A DNA stretch of 64,000 nucleotides from an uncultured Olsenella sp. GTDB taxonomy: Bacteria > Actinomycetota > Coriobacteriia > Coriobacteriales > Atopobiaceae. Made by a program: the position numbers and the translations under genes. How positions within the stretch are numbered: position 1 is the first letter of the stretch; the number at the start of each line of letters is the position of its first letter. Shown here piece after piece: positions 44,200 to 53,193 of this stretch. A model generated the notes under the pieces. It ran no database searches, had not been told where the DNA came from, and was given only the letters and a program-made list of their open reading frames with translations. Where the stretch lies: the NCBI GenBank assembly GCA_949287905.1, contig CASEHX010000001.1, forward strand, positions 124,001 through 188,000, read 5' to 3'.

Positions 44200-45606
44200 A
44201 TGACCGAGACCAGGAACGGCAGGGGAGAGAGCAGGGTCGCCCACTACGAGAGGGCCCGTCGCTCCCGCTCGCTCGCAAGGTGGCGTCAGGCCTCCGTGGA
44301 CGCCTTCAACATCGTGCTCGCCGTCGGCTTTGTGATAGGGCTCGCCTTCTTCGCCAGGCCGAGCGCCTCTGGCGTTGAGATGCGCGAGCTCACGAAGTTC
44401 CCGTCCTTCTCCGTCGAAGGCTTCCTCGACGGCTCGTTTACAAATGACCTCTCGCTCTGGTATGCCGACACCTACCCGCTGCGCGAGCCGCTCGTCTCCG
44501 CCGACCAGTGGCTGGAGTCGCTCTATGGCATCGACACCGGGACAAAGATGATCGGCGGCAACGTGGTCGCCGACGAGCTGCCTCCCGTCGAGGGGGAGGA
44601 CCAGGAGTCCTCGAAGCCCGAGGGGGACGAGCAGACGGGGGATGCCGAGAAGACCGAGGAGCCCGCCGAGTGCGAGAAGGTCGAGGTGCCCACCGAGGAC
44701 GCCATGGCGGCCGACATCCAGAACAAGATCATGGAGGGTCTCTACGTAGACAACGGCGCCGCCTACAGCATCTACTACTTCAGCGACGAGGCCGTGAAGG
44801 GCTATACGAGCGCGATCAACGCCTGCGCGAAGGCCCTTGGCGACGACGCCAAGGTGTACTCGGTGCTCGCGCCGAACAACTCGGCGGTCCTGGACGACGC
44901 GACGCTCGAGAAGCTCGGCGGCACGGACCAGGAGCAGGCAATCGCCTACTTCAACAGCCTCTATGACCCCTCGGTGGGGACGGTGGACTCCTGGGCCGCC
45001 ATCCGGGACCACAAGGACGAGTACGTCTACTTCAGGACCGACCACCACTGGACGCAGCTCGGCGCCTACTACGTGTACCTCGAGCTCTGCAAGGAGATGG
45101 ACATCGAGCCCATCGACCTCGACGAGCAGGAGAGCGTGCGCTTCGACGGCTTCCTCGGCACGTACTACTCGCAGATCCGCGACGCCGCAATGGCAGCCAG
45201 CCCCGACTACGTGGAGGCGCACATCCCCAACGGCACGAACGACATGACCTATTGGGACAAGGACGGCAGCGAGATCCAGGCAAGCGTCATCACGGACGTG
45301 ACGGGCTGGAACCAGGCCTCGCTCTACAGCACCTTCATCGCCGGCGACGAGCCGCTCGAGCACATCCACAACCCCGAGAAGGACGACGGAAGCTCCGTCC
45401 TGGTAATCAAGGACTCCTATGGGTGCGCCTTCACGCCGCTGCTCGTTGACAACTTCGAGGACGTCTGGGTGATCGACTTCCGCTACTCCGACGAGAATAT
45501 CCCGGAGTTCGTGCGCGAGCACAAGATCCAGAACGTCGTCTTCGTGAACAACATCTCGCTCGCCGGCACGCTCACGGTTGGCGACAAGCTCGCGAGCATG
45601 ATGTAG
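44200..45606 (+). CDS. DHHW/AlgJ-like acyltransfer partner protein
   Basis: 468 residues. A basic cytoplasmic start (RRSRSLARWRQ), one membrane helix (FNIVLAVGFVIGLAFFA), then a large extracytoplasmic domain. Near residue 281 it has TDHHWTQLGAYYVY, the DHHW motif of AlgJ/AlgX-like SGNH-type esterase/acetyltransferase partners; KDSYGCAFTPLLVDNFEDV fits the same fold. A Glu-rich insertion (residues about 128-165, EGEDQESSKPEGDEQ) is probably disordered. It starts 13 bp after the MBOAT gene, with AAGGGGG 8 bp upstream. The pair probably O-acylates an envelope polymer. Confidence 0.86.
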   Translation: MTETRNGRGESRVAHYERARRSRSLARWRQASVDAFNIVLAVGFVIGLAFFARPSASGVEMRELTKFPSFSVEGFLDGSFTNDLSLWYADTYPLREPLVSADQWLESLYGIDTGTKMIGGNVVADELPPVEGEDQESSKPEGDEQTGDAEKTEEPAECEKVEVPTEDAMAADIQNKIMEGLYVDNGAAYSIYYFSDEAVKGYTSAINACAKALGDDAKVYSVLAPNNSAVLDDATLEKLGGTDQEQAIAYFNSLYDPSVGTVDSWAAIRDHKDEYVYFRTDHHWTQLGAYYVYLELCKEMDIEPIDLDEQESVRFDGFLGTYYSQIRDAAMAASPDYVEAHIPNGTNDMTYWDKDGSEIQASVITDVTGWNQASLYSTFIAGDEPLEHIHNPEKDDGSSVLVIKDSYGCAFTPLLVDNFEDVWVIDFRYSDENIPEFVREHKIQNVVFVNNISLAGTLTVGDKLASMM

Positions 45607-45636
45607 GGGCTTTCCCCGCCCTCATGCGAGAGAGGC

Positions 45637-45723
45637 GCCGCCCCCTTCCCGTCAGAGCGGACTGCCTCCCATCTCTTGGACAACGAGAAATGGGAGGCAG
45701 CTCTTCAGTCGGAAGGGGGCGGC
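45637..45723. terminator. Two-tier palindrome between convergent genes
   Basis: Outer arms GCCGCCCCCTTCC (45637-45649) and its perfect complement (45711-45723); inner arms CTGCCTCCCAT (45662-45672) and its perfect complement (45690-45700). The centre contains CGAGAAATGG. It lies between the DHHW gene and the converging dxs gene and probably terminates both. Confidence 0.65.
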
Positions 45724-45790
45724 TTTCGTTCGTCCTGATTGGGGGGTGCGGACGCGCTGTCCCGGATGCGGGCCGAGGGGCCCTGGGTCC

Positions 45791-47560
45791 TTAGCGTCCC
45801 AGCGTCCCCAGCACGTCAGCCGTGATCTTCTCGACCGTGATTCCGCAGCTGGCGAGAAGCTCGCGCGGGTCGTAGCGGTCCACGAAGGCGCGCTCCAGCC
45901 CGTAGCAGAGCGTGCGGACGTCACCACGGGCGGCGAGGGTGCGGGCGCAGCGCTCGCCGAAGCCGCCGTCGAGGATGCCGTCCTCGAGCGTCACGACCAC
46001 GCGGTGCTTCTCGGCAAGTCCGGCGAGAAGGGCCTCGTCGGGAGAGGTCGCCAGGCGGGGGTTCACGAGCGTGGCTTCCACGCCGTGCGCCGCGAGCTCG
46101 TCCGCCGTGCACTCCCCGAGGGAGAGGAAGTCGCCGAGGGCGAGGATCGCCACGTCGGAGCCCTCGCGCAGGGTCTCCCAGCCATGGGTGTAGTCCTCTG
46201 CCTGGGCGAAGTCCGGTCGCGAGGCGACGTCGGCAACGGGGACGCGGATGGCCACCGGGCCGCCCTCGTGCTCGATCGACCAGGAGAGCATGTCGAGGTA
46301 CTCCTCGATGCAGGTGGGGGCGAGGTAGGTGAGCCCGGGCATGGCCCCGAGCATCGGGATGTCGAAGAAGCCGAGGTGGGTGGCATCGGTCGTGCCAAAG
46401 GCCGAGGCGCCGAACACGAGGATCGTCGCGTTTGCGCCGTTGAGGCAGAGGTCGTGCCAGAGCTGGTCGTAGGCCCGCTGGAGGAAGGTCGCGTAGATGC
46501 CGAGGACCGGGCGGGCGCCGGCGCGGGCGAGGCCGGTCACGAAGCTCACGGCGTGCTCCTCGGCGATGCCCACGTCGACGAAGCGGTCTCCCGCCAGCTC
46601 GCGCAGCTCGGGCGTGAAGCCCATGATGTAGGGCGTGGCGGCGTTCACGGCAACGACGCGCGGGTCGGTGCGAATCCAGTCCAGCAGGAGGGCGCCGGTC
46701 ACGTTGGCGTAGTTCTCGTCCGCGGGGTGCGCGGTCGCGCCGGGGCGGACCACGCCCGTGGAGGCGTCGAAGGGCACCGCGTGATGCCAGCCCTCCGGGT
46801 TGCTGCGAGCGGGCTCGTAGCCATGGCCCTTCTCGGTGTGGATGTGGAGGACCACCGGGTGGTCCGTCCCTCGCAGCTCGCGCAGTGCCCCCTCGAGCGC
46901 GGCGATGTCATGCCCATCCTCGAGGTAGCGGTAGTCCAGCCCGAGGGCGCGGAAGACATTGTGCTCCGAGGCGCCACACGTGGCGCGCAGCTCGGCAAGG
47001 TTGCGGTAGATGCCGCCGCGGTTGGGGGCGATCGACCACTCGTTGTCGTTCACGATGACGATGAGGCCGGAGGCGAGCTCCGCCGCGTTGTCGAGGCCCT
47101 CGAAGGCGAGCCCGCCGGAGAGCGCCCCGTCACCGATGACGGCCACCACGTCGTGGCTCTCGCCGGCGATGTCGCGTGCGTGGGCGAGGCCGCAGGCGAG
47201 GCTCACGGACGTGGAGGTGTGACCCATGGAGAAGAGGTCGTGCGGGGACTCGCCGGGGCTGGCGAAGCCGGAGACCTCGCCGTAGCGCGACGGGTCGAAG
47301 AACGCGGGGGCACGGCCGGTGAGCATCTTGTGCGCGTAGGTCTGGTGCGAGACGTCAAAGACGATCTTGTCGTCCGGCGTCCTGAAGACGCGGTGAAGGG
47401 CGATCGCGAGCTCGACGGTCGCAAGGTTGGAGGCGGTGTGGCCTCCGACCTCGGCGGTCTCCCCGATGATGGAGGAGCGAATCTCGTCCGCGAGCTGCGG
47501 CAACGCGTCTGCGGGGAGGGCGCGCACGTCCTCAGGCGATGTGATGTGCTCGAGGTACAC
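45791..47560 (-). CDS. dxs: 1-deoxy-D-xylulose-5-phosphate synthase
   Basis: 589 residues, slightly short for the family (usually about 620). Condenses pyruvate and glyceraldehyde-3-phosphate with thiamine diphosphate; first step of the MEP isoprenoid pathway. Seen: DKIVFDVSHQTYAHKMLTGR, SMGHTSTSVSLACGLA, the thiamine-binding GDGALSGGLAFEGL followed by NDNEWSI, HTEKGHGYEPA, and the transketolase-like C-terminal half with DVGIAEEHAVSFVTGLA and DDATHLGFFD-type segments. GTG 47560 has AGGAGGG 5 bp upstream. The shortness comes from a compact N-terminus, not a break. Confidence 0.94.
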   Translation of the reverse strand: MYLEHITSPEDVRALPADALPQLADEIRSSIIGETAEVGGHTASNLATVELAIALHRVFRTPDDKIVFDVSHQTYAHKMLTGRAPAFFDPSRYGEVSGFASPGESPHDLFSMGHTSTSVSLACGLAHARDIAGESHDVVAVIGDGALSGGLAFEGLDNAAELASGLIVIVNDNEWSIAPNRGGIYRNLAELRATCGASEHNVFRALGLDYRYLEDGHDIAALEGALRELRGTDHPVVLHIHTEKGHGYEPARSNPEGWHHAVPFDASTGVVRPGATAHPADENYANVTGALLLDWIRTDPRVVAVNAATPYIMGFTPELRELAGDRFVDVGIAEEHAVSFVTGLARAGARPVLGIYATFLQRAYDQLWHDLCLNGANATILVFGASAFGTTDATHLGFFDIPMLGAMPGLTYLAPTCIEEYLDMLSWSIEHEGGPVAIRVPVADVASRPDFAQAEDYTHGWETLREGSDVAILALGDFLSLGECTADELAAHGVEATLVNPRLATSPDEALLAGLAEKHRVVVTLEDGILDGGFGERCARTLAARGDVRTLCYGLERAFVDRYDPRELLASCGITVEKITADVLGTLGR

Positions 47561-47675
47561 AGACCCTCCTCTCGTTCTCTTCGGTCTTATAGCTTCTCAT
47601 ATTTGAGCGCGCCAGTTGTGTCACGTCTGCGGAAACGGCGAGCGGCGCGGTGAGCGGGAGAGGGGCGGCGTGCCA

Positions 47676-47728
47676 GGGAGGCGCGGCGAGCGGGGAGGCG
47701 CAGCGAGCCGGGGAGGTGCGGCGAGTCG
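47676..47728. repeat. Short tandem repeat, 3 x 17-18 bp
   Basis: GGGAGGCGCGGCGAGC-like units start at 47676, 47693 and 47711. A degenerate copy may precede them. The repeat lies in the gap between the dxs start and the end of the dehydrogenase gene; it is not inverted. Confidence 0.6.
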
Positions 47729-47772
47729 CGACGACCTTTGCCCCGGCGCGCCCTCTCGCGGCGGCGCGGACC

Positions 47773-48708
47773 CTAGATCCTGACGAGGTTGCGGGGCTCC
47801 TCCCCGGCGGCGAGGCGCCGCAGGTTCTCCGCCGAGATGTCCACGATGTTGTCGAGCGTGACGGCCAGGTGGTACCAGCCGGCGACGTGCGGGGTCACGA
47901 GCGCCCCGGGAGCGTCCCAGAGCGGGTGGTCGGCGGGGAGCGGCTCCGGGTCGGTCACGTCGAGCGCGGCGCCGGCGAGCCGGCCAGACTCGAGCGCGGC
48001 GACGAGGTCTTCCGTGACCACGAGGTCCCCGCGACCGCCGTTGGCAAAGTACGCGCCGCGCCTCATGGCCGAGAAGAACCTCCCGTTTGCGAGGCCGCGC
48101 GTCTCGGGCGTGCTCGGCAGGAACGACACGACCACGTCCGCCCCGGCGAGCTCCGAGAAGAGGCCGTCCATCGAGACCACTGCCTCGAACGGCGGCCGGG
48201 GGCCGTGGGCGGAGCGGCGGATGCCGCGCACGCGGGCCCCGAGGGCGGCTGCGAGCGTCGCGAAGTGGGTGCCGATGTCACCGGCGCCGAGAACGAGCAC
48301 CTTCGCGCCGCGGAGCGTCGTGACCTCGCCCTCGTCCGTCCACGCGTGGGCGCGCTGGGCGTCACGGTAGGCGGGGAGGCGTTTCATCATCGAGAGGACC
48401 ATGGCGAGCATGTGCTCGGAGACCGCCTGCCCATAGGCGCCCGTGGCGCAGGCCAGGCCGGCCTGCGCGGGAAGCGTGCCCGCCGCGACGTAGTTGTCGT
48501 AGCCGGCGGAGTTGAGCTGCAGGAGGCGCAGGCGTCGCGCCCGCGGCAGCCGCTCGGGGTCGAGGTTTCCGATGATGACCTCGGCAGCCTCGATCTGCTC
48601 GTCGGTGACGCTCTGGGCGCTTGCGTAGGTGAGGCGTGCCCCCGGCACGGCTCTCTCGAGTTGGGTGCGGTGGCGGGCTTGGACGGGCAGCAGCACGAGC
48701 ACGTTCAT
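47773..48708 (-). CDS. D-isomer-specific 2-hydroxyacid dehydrogenase
   Basis: 311 residues. NAD(P)-dependent reduction of a 2-oxoacid. The N-terminal flavodoxin-like part contains VIIGNLDPERLPRA; the Rossmann part has GAGDIGTHFATLAAALGARV. The catalytic set is visible: Arg in NGGRGDLV, Glu in VTDPEPLPADHPLW and His in VTPHVAGWYH. Closest in look to GhrA/phosphoglycerate dehydrogenase-like enzymes; substrate unknown. ATG 48708 has GAAGGAGG upstream. Codirectional with dxs but separated from it by 212 bp. Confidence 0.88.
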   Translation of the reverse strand: MNVLVLLPVQARHRTQLERAVPGARLTYASAQSVTDEQIEAAEVIIGNLDPERLPRARRLRLLQLNSAGYDNYVAAGTLPAQAGLACATGAYGQAVSEHMLAMVLSMMKRLPAYRDAQRAHAWTDEGEVTTLRGAKVLVLGAGDIGTHFATLAAALGARVRGIRRSAHGPRPPFEAVVSMDGLFSELAGADVVVSFLPSTPETRGLANGRFFSAMRRGAYFANGGRGDLVVTEDLVAALESGRLAGAALDVTDPEPLPADHPLWDAPGALVTPHVAGWYHLAVTLDNIVDISAENLRRLAAGEEPRNLVRI

Positions 48709-48731
48709 GGGGCCTCCTTCGGTGTCGACCA

Positions 48732-48738
48732 CATTCTA
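48732..48738 (-). promoter_or_regulatory. Candidate -10 box (TAGAATG) for the 2-hydroxyacid dehydrogenase
   Basis: TAGAATG on the minus strand, 23 bp before the start codon. Same hexamer as the TAGAATC group. Confidence 0.4.
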
Positions 48739-48818
48739 GCGCCGACCCCGCCTGGGCCCCGCGCTCTTCTCGCCGCGTTCGAGCGGGTCGTGACGTGTCC
48801 CGTCGTGCTGGGAGAGGC

Positions 48819-48824
48819 TACAAT
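48819..48824 (+). promoter_or_regulatory. Candidate -10 box for the feoAB fusion gene
   Basis: TACAAT, 31 bp before the ATG. No GTTA-N8-TAAC site lies upstream, in contrast to the other iron genes. Confidence 0.4.
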
Positions 48825-48855
48825 TGCCTCCGAACAAAGGCGCAAGGAGGCATGC

Positions 48856-51210
48856 ATGAACCTGGACGAGCTGGAGATTGGCAAGGACGCGATCGTTGCG
48901 TCGGTTGACTGCGACGAGCCGTCGCTGCGCCAGCACATCCTCGACATGGGCCTCACGCCGGGCGTGGAGGTCACGCTCATGAAGCGCGCCCCCATGGGCG
49001 ACCCGCTGGAGATCCGCCTGCGCGGCTACGAGCTCACGCTGCGCCGGGACGACGCCGCGCACATCGCGCTCACGCAGGTCCACGACATGCACGACCTCCC
49101 GCAGGGACGCGAGCGCCTGGAGGCCGCAGAGCACCCCGCCATCGGCGAGAAGTACGCGCCGCGCGCGGCCGGCAAGGCCATCCCGGAGGGGCGGCCGCTG
49201 AGCCTTGCGCTGGCGGGCAACCAGAACTGCGGCAAGACCACGCTCTTCAACGCGCTCACGGGCGCGAACCAGCACGTGGGCAACTTCCCGGGCGTCACCG
49301 TGGACCGAAAGGACGGCCAGATCAAGGGGCATCCCGAGGTCACGGTCACGGACCTGCCGGGCATCTACTCGCTCTCCCCGTACACGAGCGAGGAGGTGGT
49401 GAGCCGCCGCTTCATCCTCGAGGACGACCCGGACGCGATCATCGACATCGTGGACGCCACCAACATCGAGCGCAACCTCTACCTCACGCTCCAGCTCATG
49501 GAGCTCGACCGACCGATGGTGCTCGCCCTCAACATGATGGACGAGCTCACGGCCAACGGCGGCACGGTGAGCGTGAACCGCCTGGAGGCCGCCCTCGGCA
49601 TCCCCGTGGTGCCCATCTCCGCGGCGCGCGAGGAGGGCATCTCCGAGCTCGTGGAGCACGTGCTGCACGTGGCGCGCTTCCGCGAGCACCCGGGTCGCGT
49701 GGACTTCTGCGCGGCGGACGGCCCCGACCACGGCGCCCTGCACCGCTGCATCCACGGCATCTGCCACATCATCGAGGACCACGCCGCCGCGGCGAACCTG
49801 CCGGTGCGCTTTGCGGCGACCAAGCTCATCGAGGGCGACGCCCTCGTGATGGACGCCCTCGGGCTGGACCAGAACGAGCTCGACGCCGTGGAGCACATCA
49901 TCTGCCAGATGGAGGGGGAGAGCGGCCGCGACCGCATGGCGGCCCTCGCGGACATGCGCTTCTCGTTCATCGAGGGCGTCTGCGCGGAGTGCGTGGTCAA
50001 GCCGCATGAGAGCCGCGAGCACGCGCGCTCGGTGGCGGCCGACCGCATCCTCACGGGCAAGTACACCGCCATCCCGGTGTTCATCGGCATCATGGCGCTC
50101 GTCTTCTGGCTCACCTTCGACGTGGTGGGCCAGCGGCTCTCAGACCTTCTCGCCCTGGGCATCGAGTGGGTGACGGCGCAGGCGGACGCTGCGCTCACGG
50201 CCTTTGGGCTCAACCCCGTGGTGCACAGCCTGGTCATAGACGGCGTCTTTGCCGGGGTGGGCAGCGTCCTCTCCTTCCTGCCGATCATCGTGGTGCTCTT
50301 CATCCTGCTCTCGATCCTCGAGGACTCCGGCTACATGGCGCGCGTGGCCTTTGTGATGGACAAGCTGCTGCGGCGTCTCGGCCTCTCCGGCCGCAGCTTC
50401 GTGCCCATGCTCATCGGCTTTGGCTGCTCGGTCCCCGCGATCATGGCCACGCGCACCCTGCCCTCCGAGCACGACCGCAAGATGACGGTCATGCTCACGC
50501 CGTTCATGAGCTGTTCGGCAAAGGTGCCGGTCTACGCGCTCTTCTCGGCTGCGTTCTTCCCGGAGTGCGCGCCGCTCGTGATGATCGGGCTCTACCTCAT
50601 GGGCATCGTGGTGGGCATTCTCGTGGCGCTCGTGCTCAAGGGGACGGCCTTCAAGGGAGACCCGGTGCCGTTCGTTATGGAGCTTCCCAACTACCGCATG
50701 CCCGCGCCGCGCACCGTGGCGCGCCTGGCCTGGGACAAGGCCAAGGGCTTTGCCACCAAGGCGTTCACGATCATCTTTGTGGCGAGCGTGGTGATCTGGT
50801 TCCTGCAGACCTTTGACGTGCGCCTCAACGTGGTGTCCGACCAGTCCGCGAGCATGCTCGCCGCGCTCGGCGCCCTGCTGGCGCCGCTCTTTGCCCCGCT
50901 CGGCTTTGGCAACTGGCGTGCGGCGGCTGCCCTGGCGGCGGGCTTCGGCGCCAAGGAGAACGTCGTGGCCACGCTCACGGTCCTCATGGGCGGGTCCACG
51001 GCGGGGCTGCCCGAGCTCTTCTCGCCGCTCACGGCCTTTGCGTTCCTCACGTTCACGCTGCTGTACACGCCGTGCGTGGCCGCCGTCTCCGCGGTGAAGG
51101 CCGAGCTGGGGACGCGCATGATGTGGGCCGTGGTCGCCATGCAGTGCGGCGTTGCGTGGGTCGTGGCGCTGGTGGTGCGCCTGGCGGGCATGGCGCTCGG
51201 CCTGGGGTAG
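48856..51210 (+). CDS. feoB: FeoA-FeoB fusion ferrous iron transporter (system 2)
   Basis: 784 residues. Residues 1-77 are a full FeoA domain (LRQHILDMGLTPGVEVTLMK, GDPLEIRLRGYELTLRRDDA). A linker of about 40 residues follows, then FeoB: G1 GNQNCGKTT (121-129), DLPGIYSLSPYTSEEV, NMMDEL as G4, a helical spacer, and a polytopic part with GYMARVAFVMDKLLRRLGLSGRSF and SCSAKVPVYAL. GTP-driven Fe(II) or similar metal uptake. It differs from system 1 in the fusion and in lacking the shared operator, so it may serve another metal or condition. ATG 48856 with AAGGAGG 5 bp upstream. Confidence 0.95.
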   Translation: MNLDELEIGKDAIVASVDCDEPSLRQHILDMGLTPGVEVTLMKRAPMGDPLEIRLRGYELTLRRDDAAHIALTQVHDMHDLPQGRERLEAAEHPAIGEKYAPRAAGKAIPEGRPLSLALAGNQNCGKTTLFNALTGANQHVGNFPGVTVDRKDGQIKGHPEVTVTDLPGIYSLSPYTSEEVVSRRFILEDDPDAIIDIVDATNIERNLYLTLQLMELDRPMVLALNMMDELTANGGTVSVNRLEAALGIPVVPISAAREEGISELVEHVLHVARFREHPGRVDFCAADGPDHGALHRCIHGICHIIEDHAAAANLPVRFAATKLIEGDALVMDALGLDQNELDAVEHIICQMEGESGRDRMAALADMRFSFIEGVCAECVVKPHESREHARSVAADRILTGKYTAIPVFIGIMALVFWLTFDVVGQRLSDLLALGIEWVTAQADAALTAFGLNPVVHSLVIDGVFAGVGSVLSFLPIIVVLFILLSILEDSGYMARVAFVMDKLLRRLGLSGRSFVPMLIGFGCSVPAIMATRTLPSEHDRKMTVMLTPFMSCSAKVPVYALFSAAFFPECAPLVMIGLYLMGIVVGILVALVLKGTAFKGDPVPFVMELPNYRMPAPRTVARLAWDKAKGFATKAFTIIFVASVVIWFLQTFDVRLNVVSDQSASMLAALGALLAPLFAPLGFGNWRAAAALAAGFGAKENVVATLTVLMGGSTAGLPELFSPLTAFAFLTFTLLYTPCVAAVSAVKAELGTRMMWAVVAMQCGVAWVVALVVRLAGMALGLG

Positions 51211-51416
51211 GGTGCGGGTCGCATCCGGGTAGGGCCGGGGCCGCACGTTCTTCTCGCCTGCGCCTCGGGGCGCGCTTCTGGCTGAGACGAGGCGCATCCG
51301 GGGCGCTTGCCCAACGATAAGAAACGACGTCCAAACGGGTACACAACCACCATGGGACGCTTACGCGTCGCTGACCGTGGCGACGTAACGTTGTTCTCCG
51401 GATCGGAGGAGAGGGC

Positions 51417-52184
51417 ATGGCGGACGACAGCAACGAGAAGAACGTGAGGGACGAGGAATTGGGCACCACCTATCACCGCGGTCCCGTGCTTCTGCGCGGA
51501 CCGATGATTCCCTCGAGCACCACGACCGGCAACCTGCTCGCCCCGGAGGACTCCACCGACTGGCTGCACATGGACCCATGGCGCGTCCTGCGTATCCAGG
51601 CGGAGTTCGTGGACGGCTTTGGCGCGCTTGCCGAGCTGGGGCCTGCCGTGAGCGTCTTTGGGTCGGCGCGCACGCCGCGCACGGACCCGATGTACCGCGT
51701 CGCGCGACACGTGGGGCGCAAGCTGGCGGAGGCGGGCGTGGCCGTGATCACCGGAGGCGGCCCGGGCATCATGGAGGCCGCGAACTGCGGGGCGGCCCGC
51801 GTGGGCGGCAAGTCCGTGGGCCTGGGGATCGAGCTCCCGCACGAGCAGGAGATCAACAAGTGGGTCAACCTTGGCATGACGTTCCGGTACTTCTTTGTGC
51901 GCAAGACGATGTTCGTGAAGTACTCGGGCGGTGCGATCGTGTTCCCGGGCGGCTTTGGCACGCTCGACGAGGCGTTTGAGCTGCTCACCCTGGTGCAGAC
52001 GCACAAGGTGGCGCGCGTGCCCGTGGTGCTCTTTGGCTCCGAGTACTGGGGCGGCCTCATGGAATGGCTCGAGGACACGGTGCTGGGGGCGGGCAACATC
52101 TCGCCGCTCGACCCGGAGCTCGTCGTGGTGACCGACGACGAGGACGAGGCCGTTCGCGTGGCGCTCTCGGAGATCCGGCGGTAG
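51417..52184 (+). CDS. LOG family protein (TIGR00730-like)
   Basis: 255 residues. Rossmann-like LOG fold with the signatures SVFGSART, GGGPGIMEAANCGAARVGG and PGGFGTLDEAFELLTLVQ (the PGGxGTxxE motif). Related proteins hydrolyse nucleoside 5'-monophosphates to base plus ribose 5-phosphate (cytokinin-activating in plants; role in bacteria often unclear). An N-terminal extension of about 65 residues precedes the fold, as in the longer LOG subgroup. ATG 51417 with GGAGGAGAGGG upstream. No linked genes suggest a substrate. Confidence 0.88.
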   Translation: MADDSNEKNVRDEELGTTYHRGPVLLRGPMIPSSTTTGNLLAPEDSTDWLHMDPWRVLRIQAEFVDGFGALAELGPAVSVFGSARTPRTDPMYRVARHVGRKLAEAGVAVITGGGPGIMEAANCGAARVGGKSVGLGIELPHEQEINKWVNLGMTFRYFFVRKTMFVKYSGGAIVFPGGFGTLDEAFELLTLVQTHKVARVPVVLFGSEYWGGLMEWLEDTVLGAGNISPLDPELVVVTDDEDEAVRVALSEIRR

Positions 52185-52228
52185 GTCCCAGCGGGCGCTT
52201 TGCGCCGACGTCGCGCCCGGACTGAGCG

Positions 52229-52483
52229 CTAGAACGACGCCATGATCTTGCGGATGGCCTCCGCGGCGGTGGCCTCGTCCGGGCCCTGAACGCGCACGAC
52301 CACGTGCTCGCCCGAGCGCACCCCGAGCATCATCATCTCGAGCGGCTGGGAGGCGTCGACGACGCGCCCGGCATGCTCGAGGGTCACGTGACTGCGCCAG
52401 CGCTGGACCTCGCTTGCGAGCAGCACGGCGAGCTGGACGTGAAGGCCGATGGGATCGGTGATGTCGCACGGAATCTCGAGCAT
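52229..52483 (-). CDS. HPr-like phosphocarrier with altered active-site loop
   Basis: 84 residues, HPr length and layout: IGLHVQLAVLLASEVQRWRSHVTLEHAGRVVD and a C-terminal MMMLGVRSGEHVVVRVQGPDEATAAEAI. His15 is in place, but Arg17 of the canonical G-x-HARPA loop is Gln, and the position of regulatory Ser46 appears to be Gln. Either a paralogue with a regulatory role or an HPr used by a divergent PTS; the sucrose EII lies 3.4 kb away. ATG 52483 has GAGAGGAA upstream. A monocistronic gene convergent to the LOG gene. Confidence 0.78.
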   Translation of the reverse strand: MLEIPCDITDPIGLHVQLAVLLASEVQRWRSHVTLEHAGRVVDASQPLEMMMLGVRSGEHVVVRVQGPDEATAAEAIRKIMASF

Positions 52484-52613
52484 GGGTTCCTCTCGGGGGT
52501 CGAGGCGTCTTCCCACTAGCATAAGCTAAGCTCAAGCGTGCCGTCTTGGTAAATTCGCATCGCCAAACGCCGTGACGTCTCCGGTGGGCGGCGGCTGGGC
52601 TACCATGAGCGGT

Positions 52614-53126
52614 ATGGCAGACTACCAGCACATATCCCATGGGTTCGACCCCGTCTTCGACGAGCGCAGCCGCGTGCTCGTGCTGGGGTCGTTTCCCTCG
52701 GTGCTCTCGCGTGAGAACCGCTTCTACTACGGCAACCCGCGCAACCGCTTCTGGCGGGTCATGGCGGACGTGCTGGGGGAGCCGGAGCCCGCGACCGATG
52801 ACATCGGGGCCAAGCGCGCGATGCTGCTGCGCCACGGGGTCGCGCTCTGGGACGTGGTCGAGAGCTGCGACGTGCGAGGCTCGTCCGACGCCTCAATCCG
52901 GGGCGTGGTCCCTGCGGACGTGGCGAGAATAACGGGCGTGGCGCCGGTGCGTGCCGTGCTCTGCAACGGCGGGACAGCGGGGCGCCTGTATCACCGCTGG
53001 CTGGAGCCCGTGACGGGGCTGCCGGCGGTTACGCTGCCGTCCACGAGCCCCGCGAACGCGGCGTGGTCCGCGGAGCGGCTGACGGAGCGCTGGCGGGAGG
53101 TTCTTCTCGCCGTGCTCGATGCGTAA
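52614..53126 (+). CDS. DNA-deoxyinosine glycosylase (UDG superfamily)
   Basis: 170 residues. LVLGSFPSVLSRENRFYYGN followed by PRNRFWRVMADVLGE is the family core, close to Mug-like and TIGR04274 hypoxanthine-DNA glycosylases. HGVALWDVVESCDVRGSSDASIRGVVPADV and LPSTSPANAAW (a distal SP-rich loop like HPSP of UDGs) complete it. It would remove deaminated adenine (hypoxanthine) from DNA in base-excision repair. ATG 52614 or ATG 52605; neither has a strong ribosome site, and 52614 matches the family start better. Confidence 0.85.
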   Translation: MADYQHISHGFDPVFDERSRVLVLGSFPSVLSRENRFYYGNPRNRFWRVMADVLGEPEPATDDIGAKRAMLLRHGVALWDVVESCDVRGSSDASIRGVVPADVARITGVAPVRAVLCNGGTAGRLYHRWLEPVTGLPAVTLPSTSPANAAWSAERLTERWREVLLAVLDA

Positions 53127-53193
53127 GGGGCGGCACGCGCTTCCAGGAGGTGATCCCGCTGCGCGCAGGGATCGCGCCTCCAGGAGACGCCTC

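Noticed and set aside
47650..48855. 400-residue N-terminal extension of the FeoA-FeoB fusion
   Set aside because: It is antisense to the 2-hydroxyacid dehydrogenase. AAGGAGG 5 bp before ATG 48856 and the FeoA domain boundary fix the start.
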